Shown here one piece after another: positions 21,191 through 31,394 of a stretch of DNA of 39,251 bases. The DNA lies in NCBI RefSeq assembly GCF_000192795.1, contig NW_007360633.1, positions 2,842 through 42,092 of the forward strand, in the 5' to 3' direction. The DNA comes from Vavraia culicis subsp. floridensis. Lineage: Eukaryota > Microsporidia > Pleistophoridae. A program made the position numbers and the translations under genes. The notes under the pieces were generated by a model. It saw only the letters and a program-made list of their open reading frames with translations. It was not told the origin of the DNA and did not search any database. Positions within the stretch are counted from its first letter, which is position 1, and each line of letters starts with the position of its first letter.

Positions 21191-23395
21191 GGCAGTGCCA
21201 TTTTTGTGAGAGAGTAGTGTTTCAAGGATGGAGCATAGCAGGAAGAGCAACCTATGGCTACTATGAGTGAATCGAGAAGAAATTTCCGAACACAAGCATG
21301 ACCATCAGATATGCATCGCGCAGGAGCTGCCAAAAATTATGCAGGCAGGATGTGGACATTGATGAAGAGAGGATTAGACATTGTCTAAGCATCTACGAGC
21401 AAACAGATCGATGTAAGACCAGCCTCGTTTCTCTAAGTAAAGGGCTATGTTAATGGTTTTGGTGTTTGAAACGAGCAACGCGATGAACGAAGACCGGACG
21501 AGTGGTTCTCTTACTAGTTGTTGCCGTGGGGGGCTGCATGGATAGCATGAGAACGATCCGGAGTTTTGGTAAATCACGTGTATTGAACTGTTCAAATCTA
21601 CTTATTTACTATTAAAGTGCAGTTGTGGTAAATTGGCCCCGAAATGGTTTATTTATGGCAGTGTACTCGGTAAGTTGTTTTTACATCGATCAAAATTGCC
21701 ATTCACGCATTTCTTGCCCTACCATGACACCAAGCATATTTTCGCTCTGGGCAAGTGCGCGTAAGTTGCTTTTTGTAGAACAGGCAATGAACCGGTGGAA
21801 GTTGTTCTAAATTTAGCGTTCAATGTGCCGAGTGCTTCTTTTTTATTTCATGTCGATTTAAATTAAAATTTAATATGTTGTTCTCGAGAGGGTTTCAAGA
21901 ACTAAAAGCTGGGAATGCATTTTATACAGTGTAGTACAAGTTTGTTAGTAAGTTTGCTGATGGTTTCACAGACAGATCGAAACGGGAGAAGCTGATTTGC
22001 GGAAGAAGATGAGTTAAGGAATTTAGAAAAAAAATTGGGTCGACCTAAAAAGGTGGATCGTGGCATGTTGTCGTACCTAGTACGATTTAAACATTCGGTT
22101 GCGGACACTACAATTTGCACTTCCCTGCAGCAGATAAGAAAACATGCACGGAAGATGTGATGCCTGTAGCTGTGGATATTACAGAGACACAGCCTAGGAA
22201 GGACAGCACATCGATTGCACAGCCATGCAGATGGTGAAGCTACGGACGCATGTCTTCCTCAAGTGAAGGGACAGCTAAACAACGACTGGCCAGTTATTCG
22301 AGTGTTAGAATACCATCTGGACATCATATTGTCTACATGTGTCCCTCAAAGAAGCGATTTCGGTCACGCATCGATAGGAATGCGATAAGCAATTTTTGAC
22401 GTGTGAATTTAGTCAATTCATCCTTGTCGTCCTAAAAAATTGTTGCTGCTAATCCTGCAATTGATGGGCTGCGCTAATCAAAAGACGTATCGGTGCATTT
22501 ATGTACGCTTACCGCACGGTTGGATACTGCGCATTCGCCCAATATACGGGAGAACACTCATCAGATGAGAAAGAAAACCGCATGGTATCTCCTCTGGAAG
22601 TGCCAAAGATGGACCGAATATAGAATAAGTTTCCTTGACTGGATGTTAGGTTGCTAAAAATTGCATTTATCACCAGATCCAGAGGAGATGACAACTCTGG
22701 GATGTTTCTGGAAGGGAATGTCACGCAAATCACAGCTTGCGTTTCATGATCACTGCTGCGATTACAGCATATCTTTCTGTTGTGATGAGGATGCGTGCAA
22801 GTTGGCGCACTTATTCCCTTCATGAACCAAGTGGCCACAATCAGTCTTAGCGGACCAAAAAAGTGTGCTGTACTATGAGAAGATGGAAGAACGATTATCA
22901 AACACAAAATCATGCGTTATCTTTTGCGCTGCTGTACGATTTCCTGTTGAATATTATATCAAGGCACTTCCATGATGCACATGCTAAACGACGGGTGTGC
23001 AGCGCTATAGAACGTAAGGTGCAAGCGTAATAGCAGGTAAATTCAGTTCACAGAGAGTAGCACTACGAACGTGAAAAGAGTTGCACGATTTTCTAGTGGT
23101 TCTATTCTTGTTTGGTGGTACGGTTATTTTCTGTCTTTGTCCGATGCATGGAAATAGTATATTTAATATATTAATTTACTTTAAAAACAAATATTTCTAC
23201 CACCAATCCCATGGTGTATAAACGTGAACGAGCAGCAGTGACGGCGTAATGTGGACAAATGCCTGCTACACCCTCTGGTTCAGAAGCACTGGCCCAACAT
23301 GTCTGCGTAACAAATCAACGGGTGGTACAAAAATGAGAAATGCGGTGCTCTATACAAAAATGCTAGGATTTATTACAAACTATTCTAAAGCTTAG
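21191..23395. other. Spacer, 2.2 kb, with decayed coding-like DNA
   Basis: No intact gene. Several plus-strand frames are open in pieces, with scattered stops and frame changes; the most protein-like part is listed separately (21958-22399). The minus-strand ORF 22509-22913 is probably a shadow of this DNA. The right end is AT-rich. Confidence 0.45.
21958..22399 (+). pseudogene. Decayed gag-like fragment (retroelement relic?)
   Basis: Two overlapping frames carry protein-like text broken by stops. The first (21958-22160) includes LRNLEKKLGRPKKVDRG and MLSYLVRFKHSVADTTI. The second (about 22087-22399) contains two clusters shaped like CCHC zinc knuckles: CRW-stop-SYGRMSSSS near 22225 and SVRIPSGHHIVYMC near 22310. 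In both, some expected Cys/His positions are replaced. The order, a charged domain followed by knuckles, is that of a Ty3/gypsy-type gag. No reverse transcriptase, integrase or LTR was recognised. It may instead be another decayed gene. Confidence 0.3.
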
Positions 23396-24061
23396 CTAGG
23401 TATTTCTGAGCGATATACTCCCGTTGAACAGGCTATCATCCTCTTTCTGATAGTAATTCATTTCCACCGGCTCTTCCTCGTGTAGAAACTTAAATTTTTT
23501 GGTATTCTCCTGTTTTTCGTACACATTACACACCAATTTCACACCATCATCTTCTTTTTCATCAATTTCTGCGTCCGAGATCCTTTCCAGAACCCAGAAT
23601 CCACCCTTTCCCGGCATATTCTGTGGTCTTTGGACCTTCCTGAAGTTCTTGTTCAGAGACAAGTTGTGTCGGATCGAATTCTGCCAGACTGGATCAGCAT
23701 ACCGGTAATACGCGTACCTGTCCTTGATATAAGCGTATATCTGGCTCAGTGTGAGCTTCTTTTCGTCTGTGCTCTCAAGAGCCTGTGTGATCAGCTGCGA
23801 ATAGGAGTATGCCGGTTTGTTGCAGCTGTTCGAGTACCATAGAGGAGCACTATTGCTGTCGTTCTCGTCCAGTATTATTCGTGGATCTATGCACACTTTC
23901 TCATTGTCATCGTTTTTCCTGTCGAACACGTCCATCAACACATACTGGTACGTGCTACTCGTTCTGTTGGCGTATTCTTCGTTCATTTTGTGTTCGAACG
24001 CAAGAAGTTTTTTCATAAAACCGCTTCTATAGCCTTCTCTATCAGGTGAACAGCTCATCAT
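23396..24061 (-). CDS. Forkhead-domain transcription factor
   Basis: The 221-aa protein contains a complete forkhead (winged-helix) DNA-binding domain at residues 82-160. It opens with KPAYSYSQLITQALES, continues with LTLSQIYAYIKDRYAYYR, and has the recognition helix WQNSIRHNLSLNKNFRKV (126-143), ending in GKGGFWVLE. Forkhead factors bind RYAAAYA-like sites, and in fungi they drive cell-cycle gene clusters. Regions outside the domain are short and acidic, with no FHA domain. Two adjacent ATGs (24061 and 24058) are possible starts. This is the one gene here without a C-run before the start; instead TATATAAACC lies about 20 nt upstream. Confidence 0.93.
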   Translation of the reverse strand: MMSCSPDREGYRSGFMKKLLAFEHKMNEEYANRTSSTYQYVLMDVFDRKNDDNEKVCIDPRIILDENDSNSAPLWYSNSCNKPAYSYSQLITQALESTDEKKLTLSQIYAYIKDRYAYYRYADPVWQNSIRHNLSLNKNFRKVQRPQNMPGKGGFWVLERISDAEIDEKEDDGVKLVCNVYEKQENTKKFKFLHEEEPVEMNYYQKEDDSLFNGSISLRNT

Positions 24062-24077
24062 ACAAAATTCTTGTTAT

Positions 24078-24088
24078 GGTTTATATAC
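24078..24088 (-). promoter_or_regulatory. TATA-like element of the forkhead gene
   Basis: Minus-strand GTATATAAACC lies 17-27 nt before the first ATG. No CCC run lies between it and the start. Confidence 0.35.
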
Positions 24089-24444
24089 TTTTTGATTAAA
24101 TTTAATCTTACTAAATTAAGAATATTGCATGATAGAACAGTAATTGGATGAATAGTTGCTTCTATCCAAGGATGGAGCAAGACACGCGAATTGTTACCAT
24201 TTTTATTTCTGGCCGTGCGCATCAACACGCAACAGTGTGCGTAATAAATATATTCTGATCTATAATGACAAATTTAATTAAATTTTTATTAAAAAATTTT
24301 ATAAAATGACAATGATCACGGGATAAAGGCTATTTATGGCAATAATTATGTAAAATAACATAGCACTGCATTTTTACTCTTCACGGCTGGCATATCCTGC
24401 AATTTATCCCCTACCTTATCAGCACTCATTCTGAATTCGGATAT

Positions 24445-24580
24445 GATTGAGGAGTATGAAGTATTTGGCGTAGTAAATGAGATTGAGGAGTATGAAGTAT
24501 TTGGTGTAGTAAATGAGATTGAGGAGTATGAAGTATTTGGCGTAGTAAATGAGATTGAGGAGTATGAAATATTTGGTGTA
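24445..24580. repeat. 36-bp tandem repeat, about 3.8 copies
   Basis: Units start at 24445, 24481, 24517 and 24553, each beginning gattgaggagtatgaa. Copies alternate ggCgta / ggTgta / ggCgta / ggTgta, suggesting duplication of a 72-bp dimer. The unit is a multiple of three. A plus-strand ATG at 24443 opens a 52-codon frame to 24601 made of a 12-residue repeat (IEEYEVFGVVNE). No CCC signal precedes it closely. Confidence 0.93.
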
Positions 24581-27500
24581 TTTTATAGCCGGAGAGAATG
24601 AGCACACTCTGCTGCCGTGTGTATGTTATGGGGTATACGCGGAGAAGCATCTTTTCTGCCAAGCGTGTGGTTACGCGTAAGTATTTATATCTTTAACAAT
24701 GATTACGTGAGCATTCTCACAGGATGTAACATTCGTGTTTATACGGTGCTCCGTAGTTCCGATTCTCTTCCATTTATCACCGATGTGCAGCACTTGTTAT
24801 TAAGAAATGTCATCGTGCACCATCCACAATTAATTTGTAAATGTGGTGATTATCAGTAATTTACGACACGCCAGTTTAATTACGCTTTAAAACCGCAGAA
24901 GAGAGAACTACATGATTTACGGAATGTCGATGTTTTGTGTGCTAAAATCGTACCGAATACGATGCACGAAGGAGACTGCCCATAGCATGGTAAATGATTA
25001 TCAATAATATAACTGATAATGTGCTCTACATCTAAATTGGTAATGATTAACAACGTGTTTTAACGATTAAATAGAAAAAATGATCGGCTCTGCAACATTT
25101 TAGGATTTGAGTGGTGTCACATAGCATGTGAACTGCGGTGCTGCAGATGGAGTGGTGAGTAAATTTATTGCTGTACACATTGGTGTTGACTCTCCTCACC
25201 TTCCTTAAATATTCTCGTAGCTGACCCTAAATTTTATATTTGACATAATATCATTTCTTTAAAACTGCTATTTAATTGTGATCAAGCACTAATTATGTTA
25301 ATGGTGTGCCATTTAAAATTTTTAATCACAAAAAAATGCTTTATTGATGCGTATTGCAAAAGACTGGGATTGTGGTGATAATGGTAAACCAAGTATAGGT
25401 CAAGCGCTCTAAACGTATCATGTACGTTGTTTTATGAACTACTCATCCAGAAAAATACAACCAAAAGCTGAAACAATACCAACGGTGCGCTATAAGGGAT
25501 GTTCTACACATTTGATGAATATTTGAGCAAAATTAAAAATGAAATTAGAGCTGTTCTGCTGTTGTTACGTTTTGATAGTTAATTTTTAGCCTTGTGCCGA
25601 TGCTTGAAAAGGTTATGCCGATCGCCATGCACATTCAATTGGCCTTGTGCCGATGCTCTTATCACCATGTCTATCGTTTATACCAATTTGTGTTGACCAG
25701 CACAGATCAGAATTAGTGATTCAAAACATCTCGTGACAGGATTAAGAACAAGTATCAACTGTGCAGCGATAAGTACCGGTGTAGTGCTGTGTATAGAATA
25801 TTATCTCGCGGTTGATAAGTTTGTTCACTGAGGTATTAATTATCGTAGAAGATGCTCTAACCTTTTGTCTCACGATATAGCACATATAACGCAATCAGTA
25901 GCGCAGCATTACCCATAAATCTTTCATATACATCATTTTTATTGATTATTTATCAAACCAGTGATATATCAAATCTTAGTTTGTGCACCTTCTACTTTTT
26001 AAGTCCCTTACCAGACAAGGGTAAGAAATAAACCGTGGTCCTCGAAAGCGTATTGTTCAGGTGTTATTGTACGGGCAGATGAACAAAAGCACCTATTCTA
26101 GCGAAAAAGGTGAAAATAGATTGTTGATTACCTGTTTGCTAGGCATTACGGTAAAAACTCTTCAAAGTACATGGAAACCAAGAACATTCACAACCTAACG
26201 AAAGAAGAGAAGTGCAATAAATGATGCATTATACACTTTGAGCAGGGGCTTCCTTCTGAATGGCAAGAAAATGATTAAAAATTTACACAAAAAGTATTTA
26301 ATGAGGTGCAGTACCAGTGGCACATACTACACCAATTTTATTGTTTACTCAATACAAACGACCTGGTAACCGTTGAGACACCAAGATAATTGTTTGATTA
26401 AAGTAATTTATCTGTCTCCTCAACTCTCTGGCGATGTGGTACATAGCCATTCTTGACCTTCATGCCAAAGGTACAATTCACAATTATACACAGCATAACG
26501 AGCAGTTTTTGGCGTACCATACGGAATTTTGTTCCTCCGTAATCTGAGACAGAGACGTCTGCTATTAATGAGTTTGTTTCTGAGATCGAATATTGTAATC
26601 AATCTTTTACACGTTTCCCTCAAAAGTACTTAGGATAGCGTTGCACAGATGAACTACTATGTCGCTGAAGAGACGGGAAGGACCAGTGTACTCGGAAATG
26701 TACTGCTGCATGACATATGAAACGTGCATGTATGTTATTCTAGATGATAGGCTTGTGATAATCTAATCACCTGACTAAGCACTCAATGTATACCAAAACT
26801 GAACCAACAACGGTGTTTACGTGTAGGTTTGTTTTCAGCGCTCTTATTGTAGCAAAGGCTAACAGAAGAGTGCATGGTATTTTTAATACAAAATTAGCGT
26901 GTTATACCTTGTAGGTGCAAATATTTGACTGGTGCTAGATCCGAAGTGGATGTGATAGTTGATCTGCCAAATATTCTTGGAATCAATACCCGAAAATATT
27001 CCTCTTCACACCATCTATTGCCCTGTTCGTGCTTGATGAGCTGTCTATAGACACTGACCCCAATTAAAACAAATGATACAAAGCATTTCAAACTATCTCA
27101 TATTGCTGTCCAAATTTTTTTTAGTGCTAGCGTGAAAAGATGATATTTACCATAAACTGTTCGATCAGAACCATATACACAACAAATTGATACCTAGCAG
27201 CTCGCTATGCATCATAATTACTTCTTGTCTCTTCATAATTGATAAAATAGGTCAATCACACGTTTAAGTACAAACATATAGCACCTTATGTGAATCATTT
27301 ATAGCTTTAAAACCAAGCTTGTACAAAAAATATTATACTCTGTGCACGATTTTGGAATGTTAGTTTAGGTTATGGAGATAAATTATCCGGTAAAATATTG
27401 GGTTAGGAATTAACATTGTATCGCGTTACGTACAAGAATAAAATTGGTGGACAGTTGCTACCGATTCGCTTACTACTCGTCACCTTAAATGGAATGGCGA

Positions 27501-27594
27501 GGTTGCAATTTATTTCACCAAAAAGGAATATCAAAGAATAAACTTTGGTACATACACGGTCGTGTTTACTTAATTATGATACAGACGAACCGAC

Positions 27595-28074
27595 CTATCT
27601 CTTGTTCAAATTATAAAATATGGTCAATAGCAGGATTCGCTTCACTTTTTTGTTGTAGAACAAATAGCACAGGAAGTGCTTATCATCGCTTAGCAGGGCA
27701 ATCCGATTTTCCAGTGAAAATATCAGCGTGCTATTTATTCCTACCGTGTTCTGTATGCAAATAACGAGCATTTTGATCATCTTCTCCGCATCAAATCTAT
27801 CATTGCACATCAGAATCAGGAATATGTCATTCTTTATTTCGGAAAACTGCTTCAGCTTGAAATCGTCCCTCTTCAATTTGCATTTGCCCTTAAGGTTGGC
27901 CAACTCAAGAGTGTTTATCAGGTGTGCTATGGTGTTCTTGTAGTTTTGTCTTTTTCGCTGTTTCTTTGTGTATTTACATGAATAGGCTTCTAAATTGATG
28001 CTGAAATTTTTCGCCTCTAGCTGGTTGAATATCGCATTTGCCTCTGAGATCAAACTCATTTCAAGATATCGCAT
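27595..28074 (-). CDS. MAF1: MAF1, repressor of RNA polymerase III
   Basis: The 159-aa product aligns by eye with MAF1. The N-terminal MRYLE start corresponds to the MKxLE/MKFI start of the family. EAYSCK (29-34) matches the IESYSCK box, HLINTLELA (51-59) the conserved LIATLN-type segment, and CYLFYNKKVKRILLL (136-150) the C-terminal YFFYNK(R/K)LKR(I/V) box. MAF1 binds the Pol III clamp under stress and shuts down tRNA and 5S synthesis. The acidic C-terminal tail and the long internal phosphorylated linker of yeast MAF1 are absent. The start is at 28074, just after CCCC (28079-28082); the longer frame to 28125 would add 17 residues with no similarity to MAF1. Confidence 0.85.
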   Translation of the reverse strand: MRYLEMSLISEANAIFNQLEAKNFSINLEAYSCKYTKKQRKRQNYKNTIAHLINTLELANLKGKCKLKRDDFKLKQFSEIKNDIFLILMCNDRFDAEKMIKMLVICIQNTVGINSTLIFSLENRIALLSDDKHFLCYLFYNKKVKRILLLTIFYNLNKR

Positions 28075-28078
28075 GCAA

Positions 28079-28082
28079 GGGG
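28079..28082 (-). promoter_or_regulatory. CCCC start-site signal of MAF1
   Basis: Minus-strand TACCCCTTGC runs straight into the ATG at 28074 (4 nt spacing). This agrees with the protein start expected from MAF1 homology, so it is an independent test of the signal. Confidence 0.6.
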
Positions 28083-29106
28083 TACCGTGTTGGATGCAAA
28101 AATAGAATGTCGTGAAAAGGGACATATAAGAAATGCTGAATTCATTTACCGGTGTTCTTCACATTAAGCACGTACATTGATTTCGTAATCAGGGGGGCGA
28201 CTTGCGCGCAAAAAAGGTACAGAATGCTCAACCGTGGATAAAAGGCCGAACGATTTATATCGACCCAGCGGATCACAACAACGTGTTGATTTGGATGGTA
28301 ATGGGGATGAAGTAGTGAATAAGCGTGTGCTCAGTAAATACACCAATGATACGTACATTCTGAGAAGAAAAACCAGAGTAGTGCGCAAACTATCACCTTT
28401 TTTGCTAAAAGCATGTTTATCACAGCAAAATATTGGTCATTATCAATCAGAACTATGAGGTTCTCAATTGTTGTAATTACAGCGCTGAGTATTCAACAAT
28501 AGCCTGAAAGGAATGTCAGTATTGAGTGGACATGAAAGAATTGTACAAGCGTTATTAATGAGTGTGCACAGCGAAGAATAGAGCTGTCTTGAGATGTACA
28601 TCAATTTATGTTTAGACCCTACATGGAGAACTGTCATTCGTAGACCTTGACAAAAAATATTGCAAATTTTGGCGTATTGAACATCAACCAATTGGCTCCA
28701 TGGATGTATCAGGTATATTCTCAGGTCACACACTTCAAATACTTGTATCGTGCCCATGATTGATCGTCCTTGCCGCCTCTATCTGAAGTCCTCATTGCTT
28801 ATATCAAGTCACTACGAATGTGTACCACTACAATAGTAAATTTGCCATATTTTCGCCACAAATCGTCTGTTTTTCACCACCAGCTACCCATGTTTATGTC
28901 ACTGACCGAAGTGGCAAACACATTTAACTCAGTTCTATAATATTTTCATCTTGCTATCGCTTGTACTTCGCACGAAAAAGGCAAAGAAACACGCCTACTT
29001 AGTGGAGATGAACAGCAAGCATTGTCATCGTGGTGACCTATGTGTAACGAAATGGCACGTTCTTATGCCAGTGCTCTACGATTTTTATTTTATAGCAGAG
29101 TAACCC
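28083..29106. other. Spacer, 1.0 kb, between divergent MAF1 and MRE11
   Basis: No gene seen. The two flanking genes point away from each other, so both promoters must lie here. Minus-strand CCCCCC near 28187-28192 precedes an ATG that opens only 11 codons. Confidence 0.45.
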
Positions 29107-30831
29107 ATGAAAATTTTGATCACGTCAGACAGCCATCTCGGTTACAGGGAAACAGATCCTTTGCTTTCTCTTGACTCATTCAATGCCTTTGAGGAAGCTT
29201 TGCGGGGTGGTGAAGACTGTGATCTGATGATCATAGCCGGTGACCTGTTCCATAATAACAGGCCAAGCCGATTTACGATGTACAAAACTATTCAGCTGCT
29301 GAAGAAACACGTGCTCGGAGACAAGGAGATAAAGGTGCTCTCTAACAAACAATTAAACTACGGCAAGCCAAACATAAACATTTCTTTACCTGTGATCGTG
29401 ATCAACGGCAACCACGATGATCCCTGTGGCTTTGGTTCACTGTCTGCGCTTGATGTGCTGCATCAAACAGGACTGGTGAACTATGTTGGAAAAATAAACA
29501 ACTACGAGCGAATCGTGGTAGAACCTTTGATACTTAAAATGGAACGGACTGTCGCCCTGTACTGCCTGTCCCATGTGAGAGATAGCAGGCTCTACAAGCT
29601 ATTCTCACAAAACAAGATCGAGTTCTTAAAATCAGATGCGGACGTAAATATCCTGATTGTTCACCAGAACAGAGTCGAGAGAAATCGCAACGATTATTTG
29701 CCAGCGGATTTTATACCCGACTTCTTCAATCTCATCGTATTTGGACATGAGCATGATCCCCTGCTCTTCGAAAGGAATGAGCAAACGTACTTGCAATGCG
29801 GCAGCACGGTAAGGACTTCGTTGTGCGAGGCTGAAACGGGCAAAAAGTACTTTTACAAGTTAGATGTGGGCGAGAGTATAAAAATTGAAAAAATCGAGTT
29901 AAAGAGCGTGCGTACGTTCCTTTTCGACACAATCAGTGCAGGCACCAAGGAAGCTGTGGAATTGAAGTTGGATGAAATGCTTGACACAGTGAACAGATGC
30001 GAAAAATGCGAAAAAGTAGCTTTTTGTGCAGCCTGTAGACCGTTAGTAAGATTGCGATTGGAGGGAGACATCAGTTTTAACAAGTTTCATCTTCAGAATT
30101 CGTATGCGGACCGGGTTGCCAATCCAAGCGATATTTTTCTGTTCGTTAAAAAGAAGAGGCCAGCTGTTATCAGAGAGAACAAGCCTGTACATATAAGAAG
30201 CACTAACATATACGAAATTATACACACTCACCTTCTATCTTCTAATCTTGGAATTGTACCTGAGTTGATGTTCATCGATAAATTCAGGGAATACGTAGAG
30301 AAGGAAAACAAGAACGTGTTCCAGGATTTTGTTGATGGGTTGGAAGCGCACAAGAACAATACGATTGTAGGATGTGAGACAGAACATTTCAAGAACCTAA
30401 AGGATGCCATGAACAGAAAGTTTATCAGAGAGAACAATGTAGTGATTAATGACGATGAATGCGATGTCCCTGATCAAAAAATGGCCTCGACCAATGTAGT
30501 GATTAATGACGATGAATGCGATGTCCCCGATCAAAAAATGGCCTCGATCAATGAGAACAACAGTTCTTTAATATACGATATGGATGATCCCAGGGCCAGG
30601 CATCAAGCAAATCTTGATTTCATAGGCGAAGAGGACATTGTGAAAAGAGGCAGGTTTCAGAGCAGTAAACGGTACAGCCTATCAGAAGAGGAGATTAACA
30701 ATTTTGATGTCATAAACTACGCCAAGGATCACAACTTGATCAGGCACGATTTCAGCAAAAAGGCACCTACAAAAAACGAGGAGGGTGAAAAAAATAGCGA
30801 AGAAAAGTTCACCTTTTCAAATTTCCTTTAG
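29107..30831 (+). CDS. MRE11: MRE11 double-strand-break repair nuclease
   Basis: Mn-dependent nuclease of the MRE11-RAD50 complex. The 574-aa protein carries the phosphoesterase motifs in order: SDSHLGY (7-13), GDLFHNN (45-51), GNHDDP (101-106), VHQN with H186, and GHEH (213-216). D8/H10, D46, N102/H103, H186, H214 and H216 are present, so the catalytic site looks intact. The usual SDNH in motif I reads SDSH. A capping domain follows (about 270-420) with an extra Cys cluster near 298-311 (CEKCEKVAFCAAC). The C-terminus is charged and contains a 19-residue in-frame tandem duplication (444-481). The ATG follows AACCC with no gap. It ends 2 nt from the stop of the convergent SET/NAP gene. Confidence 0.95.
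   Translation: MKILITSDSHLGYRETDPLLSLDSFNAFEEALRGGEDCDLMIIAGDLFHNNRPSRFTMYKTIQLLKKHVLGDKEIKVLSNKQLNYGKPNINISLPVIVINGNHDDPCGFGSLSALDVLHQTGLVNYVGKINNYERIVVEPLILKMERTVALYCLSHVRDSRLYKLFSQNKIEFLKSDADVNILIVHQNRVERNRNDYLPADFIPDFFNLIVFGHEHDPLLFERNEQTYLQCGSTVRTSLCEAETGKKYFYKLDVGESIKIEKIELKSVRTFLFDTISAGTKEAVELKLDEMLDTVNRCEKCEKVAFCAACRPLVRLRLEGDISFNKFHLQNSYADRVANPSDIFLFVKKKRPAVIRENKPVHIRSTNIYEIIHTHLLSSNLGIVPELMFIDKFREYVEKENKNVFQDFVDGLEAHKNNTIVGCETEHFKNLKDAMNRKFIRENNVVINDDECDVPDQKMASTNVVINDDECDVPDQKMASINENNSSLIYDMDDPRARHQANLDFIGEEDIVKRGRFQSSKRYSLSEEEINNFDVINYAKDHNLIRHDFSKKAPTKNEEGEKNSEEKFTFSNFL
30436..30549 (+). repeat. 57-bp in-frame tandem duplication inside MRE11
   Basis: Copies at 30436-30492 and 30493-30549 differ at two positions: a synonymous cct/ccc and acc/atc near the end. 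Each encodes NVVINDDECDVPDQKMAS plus T or I. The near identity at nucleotide level shows the duplication is recent. Confidence 0.95.
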
Positions 30832-30833
30832 GT

Positions 30834-31394
30834 TTACTTATTTTCGGTGGAGTCTGATTCATCACACATGCAATAATAATATGCCCCGTTGATATACAGC
30901 TCGTATAAGATGTCAAAAACTTCCAAATCATAGTCGTTCTCTCGGAAAAAGTCGAACAAAAGGCACTCGGCTTCCTTTTTGACCTTGAGCTCGGTGCCTT
31001 CAGAAGTGTGATCGAGCAGGCTGAACTTCTTGGTTAATCTTCTATTGTTTAGGTAATCATTTCTTGATAGCGCTATCTCAACACCACAGACATAATTTTC
31101 TTCGTACCAACAGCGCAGCGACTCGATCCATGATATGGAGAAATCTTCCTCTTCTAATGGCAGAAGGTCACGGAATGATGGGCAGTTCTGCGCGGCTTTC
31201 TCCCAAAAGTTCGCGCCCTCATCGCTACTTGGCAGGTCCTGGATAAAATCGTCACGCTCTCTCAGAATCGGTTTCAACGAATTAAAATACTCCAATTTAA
31301 CATTAAAATCGTTTTTTGCAAACTCCTTGTACTCCTGATCCACCCTTGACTGGAACATGTTCAGCTTCCCTTCCAGGTCGTTGTTGTTTTCCAT
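30834..31394 (-). CDS. SET/NAP-family histone chaperone
   Basis: The 186-aa protein has a long N-terminal helix (residues 1-45, heptad-like, dimerisation in the family) followed by the NAP/SET earmuff pattern: LKPILRERDDFIQDLP, then NFWEKAAQNCPSFRDLL, the strand segment SWIESLRCWYEENYVCGVEI, and NDYLNNRRLTKKFSL. This order corresponds to the SET/Vps75 consensus (FW, then LL...EED, then G(Y/V)xIxF, then N.YF.N..L.K.F). Such proteins carry histones H3-H4 or H2A-H2B. The acidic C-terminal tail is short (CDESDSTENK). The ATG is preceded by CCC at 31401-31403 (6 nt spacing). It converges on MRE11, with stops 2 nt apart. Confidence 0.78.
   Translation of the reverse strand: MENNNDLEGKLNMFQSRVDQEYKEFAKNDFNVKLEYFNSLKPILRERDDFIQDLPSSDEGANFWEKAAQNCPSFRDLLPLEEEDFSISWIESLRCWYEENYVCGVEIALSRNDYLNNRRLTKKFSLLDHTSEGTELKVKKEAECLLFDFFRENDYDLEVFDILYELYINGAYYYCMCDESDSTENK

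Larger units (their letters stand above)
24062..27594. other. Gene-poor spacer, 3.5 kb
   Basis: The longest stretch without a supported gene apart from 443-4041. It contains the 36-bp tandem repeat (24445-24580) and a 16-bp direct repeat gccttgtgccgatgct at 25589-25604 and 25642-25657. Small ORFs (26420-26623, 26894-27091) have TTG starts or no start signal. Nothing else recognised. Confidence 0.5.

Noticed and set aside
22509..22913. 134-codon minus-strand ATG ORF
   Set aside because: No family, no C-run before the ATG, and it lies opposite decayed coding-like DNA.
28159..28192. CCCCCC followed by ATG on the minus strand
   Set aside because: The frame closes after 11 codons; no intron boundaries are evident that would extend it.
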